Made by a program: the position numbers and the translations under genes. The notes under the pieces were generated by a model. That model was not told the DNA's origin. It searched no databases and saw only the letters and a list, made by a program, of their open reading frames with translations. This document shows positions 1 through 7,639 of a DNA stretch of 24,606 nucleotides, piece by piece. Source of the DNA: CAYMRB01 sp964392615 (GTDB lineage Bacteria > Planctomycetota > UBA8108); contig CAYMRB010000103.1 in NCBI GenBank assembly GCA_964392615.1, positions 1 to 24,606 on the forward strand, given 5' to 3'. The stretch's first letter is position 1. Each line of letters opens with the position of its first letter.

Positions 1-45
1 CTCGACCCCCCGCAACGCATCGACGGCTCGCGCCGGAGGAACACC

Positions 46-1308
46 ATGAACTACGCATCGCTTCACCGGGTCGCTATCGGCTGCATCGTTTGCGCCATCG
101 CGACCACTCCCGCAGCGCTCGCTGACGAGGCTGGGGCCAAGAAGGCGAAGAAGATCCGCTACGGCTGGACGTCGCTGTTCGATGGCAAGACGCTCGAGGG
201 CTGGACGCAGCGCAACGGTACGGCGACCTACCGCATCGAGGACGGCGCGATCGTCGGCCAGACGACGAAGGGCAGCCCGAACTCGTTCCTGTGCACGGAC
301 AAGCTGTACGGCGACTTCGAGCTCATGTTCGAGGTCAAGGTCGACAACCGCCTGAACTCGGGCGTGCAGATCCGGTCGCAGACCCGCGGCGGGCCCAAGG
401 GCCGCGTCAACGGCCCTCAGGTCGAGATCGAGGCGAGCGGCGATAAGGGAGCCGAGGCGGGCTATGTCTACGGCGAGGCCGCCGGTGGCTGGATGACGCC
501 GAAGAGCCAGCTCAAGCCACACAAGCACTTCAAGGATGGCGCGTGGAACGTATACCGCGTTCTCGCGGTCGGCCCGACCATCCGGGTCTGGATCAACGGA
601 GCTTTGATCTCCGACCTGACACACGTCGAGAAGTACGAGACGCACCCGAAGGGGTTCATCGGCTTGCAGGTCCACGGCATCGGCCGACGGGCGGGTCCGT
701 ACGAGGTCGCGTGGCGCAACCTGTTGATCCGCGATTTCTCGGACGGCTGGAAGACGATCTACAATGGCAAGGACTTGAGCGGCTGGAAGACGACCGGCAA
801 TTGGCTGCCGCAGAAGGACGGTAGCCTGCTCATCCAGCCGCGTCCCGGCGAGAAGGGCTGGCAGCGCTACGACGCGTACCTGTGGAGCGAGAGGAAGTAC
901 AAGGACTTCGTACTCGACGTCGAGTACAAGTACCCGCCGGGCGGCAATAGCGGCGTGTTCTTCCGCGTCGGCAAGCTCGCCGATCCAGTCGCCACCGGCA
1001 TCGAGGCGCAGATCCTGGACTCGAGTGGCCACAAGGGCCCGATGGGCCATCACGACCACGGTGGCATCATCCGCACGGTCGGCGCGTCGAAGAACATGTC
1101 GCGCGCGGCGGGCGAGTGGAACCGCATGGTCGTCACGTGCAAGGGTTCGCACCTGCAGGTCGAGCTCAACGGCACGGACATCATCGACGTCCGCCTCGAC
1201 ACGTCCGCGGTCAAGGATCGCCCTCTCGAAGGCTACATCGGCCTGCAGGACCACGGCGAGCCGAACAACCTGCACTTCCGCAATATCCGGGTGCTCGAGC
1301 TGCGTTGA
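46..1308 (+). CDS. Exported protein with two DUF1080 (3-keto-disaccharide hydrolase-like) domains
   Basis: The 420-residue product begins with a Sec-type signal peptide: a basic start, a hydrophobic core over about residues 9-22, and an Ala-rich cleavage region ending near residue 26. Two tandem copies of the DUF1080 concanavalin-like fold follow. Copy 1 (about residues 40-228) opens with the SLFDGKTLEGW signature and copy 2 (about 230-420) with TIYNGKDLSGW. Both contain the NSGV(Q/F)xR strand and a late GxIGLQxHG strand typical of the family. Characterised DUF1080 members are 3-keto-glycoside hydrolases or carbohydrate-binding proteins. Activity here is inferred from family only. A strong ribosome binding site (GGAGGA) lies 5 nt before the ATG. 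The family is greatly expanded in Planctomycetota. It stands alone, with an inverted repeat behind it. Confidence 0.9.
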   Translation: MNYASLHRVAIGCIVCAIATTPAALADEAGAKKAKKIRYGWTSLFDGKTLEGWTQRNGTATYRIEDGAIVGQTTKGSPNSFLCTDKLYGDFELMFEVKVDNRLNSGVQIRSQTRGGPKGRVNGPQVEIEASGDKGAEAGYVYGEAAGGWMTPKSQLKPHKHFKDGAWNVYRVLAVGPTIRVWINGALISDLTHVEKYETHPKGFIGLQVHGIGRRAGPYEVAWRNLLIRDFSDGWKTIYNGKDLSGWKTTGNWLPQKDGSLLIQPRPGEKGWQRYDAYLWSERKYKDFVLDVEYKYPPGGNSGVFFRVGKLADPVATGIEAQILDSSGHKGPMGHHDHGGIIRTVGASKNMSRAAGEWNRMVVTCKGSHLQVELNGTDIIDVRLDTSAVKDRPLEGYIGLQDHGEPNNLHFRNIRVLELR

Positions 1309-1345
1309 AAGCGAGCTGCAGATAGCCCTCGGATCGCGACCATCA

Positions 1346-1389
1346 CGGCCGCCGGTTCTCGTACCGATCGGATGCGGACCCGGCGGCCG
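1346..1389. terminator. GC-rich inverted repeat downstream of the DUF1080 gene, possible terminator
   Basis: CGGCCGCCGG (1346-1355) and CCGGCGGCCG (1380-1389) form a perfect 10-bp inverted repeat with a 24-nt loop, followed by the T-rich stretch GTTGTTTCTC. It lies 38 nt after the stop codon. The long loop and short T-run make this a moderate-quality intrinsic terminator. It could also simply be a transcript-end stabiliser. The rest of 1309-1556 shows no convincing gene. Confidence 0.4.
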
Positions 1390-1556
1390 CGTTGTTTCTC
1401 GCCAAGCCCTCGCCGACCATCGCGGCGGCCCGGCCTGCTGATCTCAGAGCGCATTGCATCCGATGTCGTCTTGTGTCACAGTCCAGACGCGTCGTTGGAT
1501 TCCGAACCTTCGGCAAGCAGGACCACGGGGCCAGAAGCGATCCAGGAGCGGCTGAG

Positions 1557-2105
1557 ATGAGACACCTGTTCGAGATGGAGAATCTTGGGACCACCCTCGT
1601 GCACAACAACACGGTCGAGGGGCAGTGCTTCGGCTACACGATGGACTGGATCTACCGCATGTCCGTGAAGAAGGACCAGCCCAAGCTGACCCAACCATCC
1701 GTCGCGACGGCCGGTGTGCTCCAGACCAAGGCCGACCAGATGACGGAGCAGCGCAACGAGACCTGGGAACAGGCCGTCCGAGTGTTGGCAGGCGTCAAGA
1801 CCCTGCGGGTGCTCCAGGTTCAGAAAGCGATGAACCACTTCATCGGCAACAAGGTCCGCGAGCAGGGCAACAACCTCTGGATGGTCGACATCGGCACGCA
1901 CTGGGTCGGCTGCGGCAGGTACGGCGACCACTATTACGACTTCGACGCCAACGGCGGCCTGTGGGAGTACGACAGCTTCGTGGCGTTCAAGAACGGCATG
2001 CGAACTCGCCACTTCACCGAGTACTGCACGGGCGGCGAACAGGGCGACTGGTTCGACAACGACGACGCTCGCTCCAATATGTTCCTTCTCTATCCGAGCC
2101 GCTAG
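1557..2105 (+). CDS. Putative papain-fold cysteine peptidase, YopT/C58-like
   Basis: This is a 182-residue soluble protein with no signal peptide or membrane segment. I chose the ATG at 1557 because AGGAG lies about 10 nt upstream and because the 55 residues encoded before it look like non-coding translation. Three motifs match the order and spacing of C58 (YopT-type) papain-fold peptidases: GQCFGYTMDW with Cys24 (Gln23 as possible oxyanion residue), THWVG with His115, and YYDFDANGG with Asp130, close to the family's FDPNxG motif. YopT-type enzymes cleave proteins and several are secreted effectors. Substrate and secretion route here are unknown. It may instead belong to another papain-like or transglutaminase-like group. 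The assignment rests on motif reading only. Confidence 0.6.
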   Translation: MRHLFEMENLGTTLVHNNTVEGQCFGYTMDWIYRMSVKKDQPKLTQPSVATAGVLQTKADQMTEQRNETWEQAVRVLAGVKTLRVLQVQKAMNHFIGNKVREQGNNLWMVDIGTHWVGCGRYGDHYYDFDANGGLWEYDSFVAFKNGMRTRHFTEYCTGGEQGDWFDNDDARSNMFLLYPSR

Positions 2106-2139
2106 CTCGAGATCGCGTTCCGGCCGCCCCGACGCGAAA

Positions 2140-2156
2140 TTGACAGAATCTGTCAA
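2140..2156. promoter_or_regulatory. Perfect 7-3-7 palindrome upstream of the kinase fusion gene, probable operator
   Basis: TTGACAG-AAT-CTGTCAA is an exact 7-bp inverted repeat with a 3-nt spacer, ending 18 nt before the ATG of the 1772-residue regulator. The left arm starts with TTGACA, a perfect -35 hexamer, but no good -10 hexamer follows at the right distance. The symmetry suits binding of a dimeric regulator. The neighbouring gene encodes a Fis-type HTH, so autoregulation is possible but unproven. Confidence 0.5.
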
Positions 2157-2174
2157 ACGCGCGAAGATCGGTGC

Positions 2175-5100
2175 ATGCCCCACCGCGACGCCGACTTCTC
2201 TCATCCGCGCTACCGCCTGGGCCGACTTCTCGGCGCGGGCGGCAGCGGCCGGGTGTTCGTCGCGCGAGACCGTCTCGACGGCGACCGCGAGGTCGCGCTG
2301 AAGCTCCTCGGCGCAGGTGTTCCCGACGACGCGCTCGGCCGTGAGTTCGCCACGCTGCGGCGACTGCGCCACCCGGGCATCGCACGCGCCGCACACTGCG
2401 GGCGCAACGCGGTCGACGACGCCCGGTTCTTCACGATGGAGCTCGTACGCGGCGAGCCGCTCGGCGCGTACGCCGGTGGACTGCGAAGCGAGCTGTCCGA
2501 GCCGAGCGCGTGGATCGCGGCCGTCGCCGGTCTCTTCGTCCGCGTGTGCCGCGCCGCGGGCTATCTTCACCGCCGCGGCATCCTCCACCTCGACCTCAAG
2601 CCGGACAACCTCCTCGTCACGGCGGCCCAGCCGACCCTGATCGACTTCGGGCTCGTGCGCCTGCCCGATTCGCCGGAGACGCCCATCGGCTCGGGAACGG
2701 CTCCGTTCGTCGCCCCGGAGCTCTTTCGAGGCGAGGTGCCGACGGCGACCTACGACGTGTACTCTCTCGGCGTCTGCCTGTACCGCGCGCTCACGGGCGC
2801 GCTGCCGTTCACGGCTGCCGACGTCGACGGGTATTGCCGCGCCCACCTCGAGGACATCCCCCCACCGCTGGGCGACGAGGTGCCCATCGGCCTGGCGCGC
2901 ATCGTGTCACGAGCCCTCGCCAAGGACCCCGCACTGCGCTATAGCGACGGCGACGACCTGGCGAACGCCCTGCTCCGTTTCGCGAGCAAGGAGGGGCTGC
3001 CGCTCACGCCGCGCGTCGTGTATCACGAGCCCGAGCTGGTCGGCCGGCGCGCCGAGCTCGATCGCTTCGACCGCTGGAGGGAAGCCTCCGCACCGCGCCC
3101 GTTCCTGCTCTTCGAAGGCGCCGCCGGCATCGGCAAGAGCCGGCTGCTCGAGGAGATCGAGACCCGCCTCGAGGCGTTGGCGCACGACGTGTTGCGCGCG
3201 TCCGGCCACGAACGTGACGGGCGACTCGTCGAGAGCGTGCTGACGCGCGCGGCCGTCCTGTTTCCTGAATCGTCGCCTCGCCGGCCGCAGGATCGACTGC
3301 TGTGGTCGCTTGCCGGACTGCGACGCCCGACCGACGCGACGCGCCAACTCGCGAGCCGCTCGACGCCGGCGCAGCTCCGCGCGGCCCTCGTAGCATTCGC
3401 GGTACAGAGGGTCGCGACCCTCATCTGCGAGGACGGCCTCTGGCTCCTCATCGACGACGCGGACGTGGTCGATGGCGCCGGCGTCGAGTTTCTCGTCGAG
3501 CTCGCCCGCGAGCTCGACCGACGCTCGGTCGCTGGCCCCGATGCAGAAGACGACGCCACTTCGCCCGTCGAGCTCGCAGCGCCGTCGGGCGGCGTCGTGG
3601 TGACCCTCGCTGCAGGCGCTGCCGCCGAGCTCGCGCCGCGCCTCGTAGACTGCGACGCGTCGCCGCCCGTCGAGATCGGCCCCCTGGCGCACGCGGAGTG
3701 CGCGCGCATCGAAATCGCCGGATTCGACGACGCGCTCGGCGTGCTGAACGCGGTCCGCCGCCAACAATGGAAGGGGCAGCTGTACGAGCACACCGGAGGG
3801 CATCCCCTGTTCTTCATCCGCGCGCTCGTCGCAGCGAGCGACGCGAGCCGCGCCGGGGACGAGCTCGGCGTGATCGAAACCGCGTTCGGCGATCCCGACA
3901 AACGGATCGCCGCCGACATCGCCGCTCTGTCGCACGAGTCGATTCACGCACTCGGCGCGCTGACCGTGCTGGAACGTCCTGTGGCCTCGAACGAGATCGC
4001 GACGTGGCTGGACCTGACGAACCGCGATCGAGCCGCGGTCGTCAGCCAGCTGCGACAGCTCGGCCTCGTCGTCGGAGCTGACGAAGCCCTGCGACCGGTC
4101 CACGCGAGCGTCGCCGCGGTCACCGCGCAGGAGCTGAACCGGGACGGGTTGCTTCAGCCGCTGACCGAGAGTATCGCGGACTCGCTCGCCGCGCAGGACA
4201 CGGACAACCCGGGACGGCTCATCGAGGCCGCGCGACTCTATCTCGCGATCGGTGAGGGCACTCGCGCCATGGTGGCCGCGCGTGCGTACTTGACGACTCG
4301 CGGCGCGGGTCCCCTCGACGGACGATCTCGGACTCGCGAAGCCGCCCCGGTGCTCGAGGGAGTCGCCGACCTGGAGGCGACCGACGGCGAGCTTCGAGCC
4401 GACCTGCTCGATGTCGCCGGCGACCTGCTCGAGGATCAGGGACGGTTCGAAGAGTGCCTCCGCGTCCGCGAGCGCCTGGCCGAATCGACCGCCCTCCGAC
4501 CGCTGCGCAAGCTGGCTGCTGCGCTTCACCGCAGCGGAGACATCGAACGCGCGCGCGCGCTCCTCGAACCCTGCGTCGAACGCCTGGCCGGCACGCCTCG
4601 GACGACCGACGCGACTGCCGAGGATGCGCTGTGCGCGCTGGCCGAGCTCGCCCTCCTGAGCCACTACGCGCAGGATGCCGACCGCGCGCTCGAGCTGGCG
4701 CGACGCGGCGTCGACATCTTCGCCTCGCTCGATGAAGAACGCCGTTGGGCATGTCTGCAGCCGGCGCTCGATCTGCACGGCATTCTCGGCCAGGTGCACA
4801 TCCGGCGACTCGAGAGCGACGCGGCGATCCGCTGGCTCGAGGAAGGCGTGCGGTTGTCGACCGAATCGTTGACTGCGCCGAACACGGCACTTCTCTTGAA
4901 CAACCTCGGGCTCGCGCAGCATCTCGCGAATCGATTCGACGACGCGCTCAGGACTTTTCTGCGCGCCGCCGAGGTCGCCCGCGCGCTCGACGACTCGAGC
5001 GCTCTCGTCAGCGTCTGCTCCAATGTCGCGCAGATCGAAGCGAAGAAGGGGCGCTTCGCGGCTGCGGCCGATGCGCTGGCCCGCGCCGGCGATGAGCGCG

Positions 5101-7493
5101 CACTCGCGCAATCCAGACGTCTCCGCGTCGGCTTCCGCTACACGCAGACTTCGATCGCCAGCCTGCAGGGAATCGCCGAGCCAGCGGACTGGAGTCGCGT
5201 CGAGGATCTCGCGGTGGAGTCGGGCGACCGCTTCCTCGCGGGCTTCGCACGCATCCACCGCGCCGAGCTGCTCATCGAGCGGCGCCGCCTGGACGACGCG
5301 CGCGGCCTTCTCGACCTCGACGCGCTGCCGCTCGTGCTCGTCGACGCGGGTCGCGCCCGCCTCGCCTGGCTCGAGGCGCTGGCGGAGCGCCGCACGCGGG
5401 CGTTGGAGCTCCGCGACGAGTACGACGCGGCGCGCGGCGACCGTCCGCCGCTTCTCGCCGAGTGGAACGAGATCTGGCTCGGCGTGGCCGAAGCAGCCGC
5501 GGGAGAGACGGACGCCGGTCGCGATAGGCTCGAGCGGGCGGCAGCACTCGTCCGCGACAGCGGCCACGTCGTCGCACGACTCGAATGCTGCCTCCTCCTC
5601 GCAGACCTGTGCCTCCGAAACGAACGCTTCGCAGACGCTCGACGCCATCTGCGCGCGGCGCGCAGACTACCGGTCGATCGACCCGGAGGCGTCGCACCCC
5701 GTGCGGTCGAGCTGCGAGCGACTTTGCTCGAAGCGCGCGACGCCTTGACCTCGCCGGCGCGGCCTGAGTCGTCCGCAAGCCGCGGCGACGACCTGCTGGC
5801 GCGCGCCGCCGGCGATCCGGCTCTCGACGCGCGCGCCGACTGCGCGCTCGAACTCGAGCTCCTGCGCGCCGCCTGGCTCGCGCGTCGCGGCGATCACCAA
5901 GAGGCGCGACGCGTCGGCCTGAGCGCGGAGCTCCTCGATCGAGAGCTCGCGCAGCATGGCAGTGGCGATCAGTCCGCGACGGGACGACGCGCGAGGCTGT
6001 GGGCGCGCGTTGCGCTCGACGCGCCGTGCCGCGGTCGTCCGCGCTTGACGCGCGAGCTCGCCGATGACATCCGACGACTCTTGCTCGACGTCGGGCGGCT
6101 CGATTCGCTCGAGGCGCTCGGCGCGATCGTCGAGCGCCTGGCGCAACGCGTCGACGCGGTCGCTTGGTCCATCGAGCTCGACGATTCGTCGATCGACCTC
6201 CCGAAGACGCTCGCGGCCTCCGGGCGACACCGTACGCCGACACGCGCGCTCTGCATTCCCCTGCGCGCGGCGAACGAGACGATCGGACGCTGGTGCGTCG
6301 ATCTTCCGCGGGGGCGCGTGCTCCGCGGATGCGACGTCGCGTTTCTCGAGAGCTGCGCCGCGGCGATTGCGGCCCCGCTGCGATTCGCGCTGGCCTCGAC
6401 GGTCGCGGCCGATCGAGCTGGCGATCCGCCGACCGAGCCGCTCGGCGATCGCTCGCCCGACGAACGTCGCCCGTACGACGATACCGTGCCCTTGAGACGC
6501 GCGGTCGACACCGCAGCCGAAGCGTGGCATGACGATTTCGTCGCGGCGAGTCCGGCGATGCAGGCGGTTCTCGAGCTCGTTCGCCGGTTGAGCGACTCGG
6601 AGTTGCCGGTCCTCATCAGCGGCGAGTCCGGCACCGGCAAGGACCATGTCGCCCGTCTCCTGCACCGAGCGGGGTCGAGATCGACGTACCCTCTCATCAC
6701 ACAGAACTGCAGCTCCATTCCCGCGGACCTTCTCGAAGCCGACCTCTTCGGCTTCAAGCGCGGGGCGTTCTCCGGCGCCGAACAAACCCGCACCGGCTTC
6801 ATCTTCCAAGCGCAACAGGGGACGTTCCACCTCGAGGGAATCGGCGACGTCGACGCGACGATTCAGCGTCGATTGCTGCATCTGATCGAGTCGCGCTCGG
6901 TCCGGCCTCTTGGCGGCACCGGACACCTCGACCTGAACGTGCGTTTCGTCGCATCCACCCACCGCGACCTGGCCGCGATGGTGGAGAGCGGCGAGTTTCG
7001 CAAGGATCTGTATTACCGCTTGTGCGGCGGAACGATCCATCTTCCACCGCTGCGCGAACGCCCGGACGATCTCGACGAACTCGTCCGCGTCCTCGGCGAC
7101 CGACAGCCCGAGGGGCCGCCGCGATTGAGCGAAGCGGCGCTCGTCGTGCTCCGCGCTCACCGATGGCCCGGCAACGTGCGCGAGCTGGCCGGCATCCTGC
7201 GGCGGCTGGCGGTCGAGCACGCAGGGGAGGAGGTCACCGAGGCGGCGGTCGAAACCGCGCTCGGACCGCGGCGCGAGCCGAGCCTGTTCCCGGCGTCGAT
7301 CTTCGCGGCGCGAGACTTCGACGCGCTGCGACGGGAGCTCGACGAGGCACACCTGCGCTGGCTCTGGGAGCGACACGACGGCGACCTCGACGCCATCGCG
7401 CGCGAGCTCGACACGAGCACTCGAGGCGTTTATCGGCGCTTCGAACGGCTCGGCCTGAAGCCGACAGCGCTGCGTCGCGACCGCAACGGGTGA
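2175..7493 (+). CDS. Ser/Thr kinase - STAND ATPase - TPR - GAF-like - sigma-54 activator AAA+ - Fis HTH fusion
   Basis: The product is a 1772-residue protein with no membrane segment, probably cytosolic. Residues 13-270 are a Hanks-type kinase: glycine loop GAGGSGRV (20-27), Lys43, catalytic HLDLKPDN (138-145, a non-RD form), DFG (157-159) and an APE motif. Residues ~290-700 are an AAA_16/STAND-type ATPase with Walker A GAAGIGKS (315-322) and Walker B LLIDD (424-428). Residues ~720-1230 are TPR-like helical repeats, and ~1297-1411 GAF-like. A sigma-54 activator AAA+ module follows: Walker A GESGTGKD (1483-1490), GAFSGA loop (1530-1535; consensus GAFTGA), arginine-finger region DLYYRL, and WPGNVREL from 1664. 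A Fis-type HTH ends the protein (~1725-1765). The AAA+ Walker B reads GTFHLEGIG, with Glu1554 and Gly1555 where activators have Asp-Glu. There is no obvious ribosome binding site, but the kinase domain starts at residue 13, which supports this ATG. Confidence 0.93.
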   Translation: MPHRDADFSHPRYRLGRLLGAGGSGRVFVARDRLDGDREVALKLLGAGVPDDALGREFATLRRLRHPGIARAAHCGRNAVDDARFFTMELVRGEPLGAYAGGLRSELSEPSAWIAAVAGLFVRVCRAAGYLHRRGILHLDLKPDNLLVTAAQPTLIDFGLVRLPDSPETPIGSGTAPFVAPELFRGEVPTATYDVYSLGVCLYRALTGALPFTAADVDGYCRAHLEDIPPPLGDEVPIGLARIVSRALAKDPALRYSDGDDLANALLRFASKEGLPLTPRVVYHEPELVGRRAELDRFDRWREASAPRPFLLFEGAAGIGKSRLLEEIETRLEALAHDVLRASGHERDGRLVESVLTRAAVLFPESSPRRPQDRLLWSLAGLRRPTDATRQLASRSTPAQLRAALVAFAVQRVATLICEDGLWLLIDDADVVDGAGVEFLVELARELDRRSVAGPDAEDDATSPVELAAPSGGVVVTLAAGAAAELAPRLVDCDASPPVEIGPLAHAECARIEIAGFDDALGVLNAVRRQQWKGQLYEHTGGHPLFFIRALVAASDASRAGDELGVIETAFGDPDKRIAADIAALSHESIHALGALTVLERPVASNEIATWLDLTNRDRAAVVSQLRQLGLVVGADEALRPVHASVAAVTAQELNRDGLLQPLTESIADSLAAQDTDNPGRLIEAARLYLAIGEGTRAMVAARAYLTTRGAGPLDGRSRTREAAPVLEGVADLEATDGELRADLLDVAGDLLEDQGRFEECLRVRERLAESTALRPLRKLAAALHRSGDIERARALLEPCVERLAGTPRTTDATAEDALCALAELALLSHYAQDADRALELARRGVDIFASLDEERRWACLQPALDLHGILGQVHIRRLESDAAIRWLEEGVRLSTESLTAPNTALLLNNLGLAQHLANRFDDALRTFLRAAEVARALDDSSALVSVCSNVAQIEAKKGRFAAAADALARAGDERALAQSRRLRVGFRYTQTSIASLQGIAEPADWSRVEDLAVESGDRFLAGFARIHRAELLIERRRLDDARGLLDLDALPLVLVDAGRARLAWLEALAERRTRALELRDEYDAARGDRPPLLAEWNEIWLGVAEAAAGETDAGRDRLERAAALVRDSGHVVARLECCLLLADLCLRNERFADARRHLRAARRLPVDRPGGVAPRAVELRATLLEARDALTSPARPESSASRGDDLLARAAGDPALDARADCALELELLRAAWLARRGDHQEARRVGLSAELLDRELAQHGSGDQSATGRRARLWARVALDAPCRGRPRLTRELADDIRRLLLDVGRLDSLEALGAIVERLAQRVDAVAWSIELDDSSIDLPKTLAASGRHRTPTRALCIPLRAANETIGRWCVDLPRGRVLRGCDVAFLESCAAAIAAPLRFALASTVAADRAGDPPTEPLGDRSPDERRPYDDTVPLRRAVDTAAEAWHDDFVAASPAMQAVLELVRRLSDSELPVLISGESGTGKDHVARLLHRAGSRSTYPLITQNCSSIPADLLEADLFGFKRGAFSGAEQTRTGFIFQAQQGTFHLEGIGDVDATIQRRLLHLIESRSVRPLGGTGHLDLNVRFVASTHRDLAAMVESGEFRKDLYYRLCGGTIHLPPLRERPDDLDELVRVLGDRQPEGPPRLSEAALVVLRAHRWPGNVRELAGILRRLAVEHAGEEVTEAAVETALGPRREPSLFPASIFAARDFDALRRELDEAHLRWLWERHDGDLDAIARELDTSTRGVYRRFERLGLKPTALRRDRNG

Positions 7494-7502
7494 GAACCGT
7501 TC
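7494..7502. promoter_or_regulatory. GAAC-C-GTTC palindrome directly after the kinase fusion gene
   Basis: A 4-1-4 inverted repeat begins immediately after the stop codon and echoes the GAACGTTC core at 7628-7635. The two sites bracket the 146-nt gap between the kinase and phosphatase genes. They may be related operator half-site arrangements. With such short arms, chance is a real possibility. Confidence 0.2.
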
Positions 7503-7626
7503 CGTCGGTCGAACGTCGCATGGGCTGCCGCTTCGCGTCAGCTCGACTCCGCTTGCGCCGATACAGATGCTGGTGCGCTGTGCTTTCGCGCTGAATAGGC
7601 ATTCTCAACGGACTGCCGCGCCTGGT

Positions 7627-7636
7627 AGAACGTTCT
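7627..7636. promoter_or_regulatory. Perfect 10-bp palindrome upstream of the phosphatase gene
   Basis: AGAACGTTCT is fully self-complementary and ends 3 nt before the ATG of the FHA-phosphatase gene, where a ribosome binding site would normally be. No Shine-Dalgarno sequence is visible there. A bound regulator could block translation start or transcription. The role is inferred from position only. Confidence 0.35.
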
Positions 7637-7639
7637 CTG

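Noticed and set aside
1476..2846. A 456-residue minus-strand frame across the peptidase-like gene and the kinase start
   Set aside because: It is antisense to two motif-bearing genes and crosses the palindromic operator. No domain is visible.
2907..5648. A 913-residue open frame on the minus strand inside the kinase fusion gene
   Set aside because: It is a high-GC shadow: it is antisense to continuous ATPase and TPR coding, and its translation has no domain or plausible start.
7494..7639. Search for a -24/-12 sigma-54 promoter ahead of the phosphatase gene
   Set aside because: The best candidate (TGGTGCG...TGC near 7570) has GG and GC 8 nt apart instead of 10.
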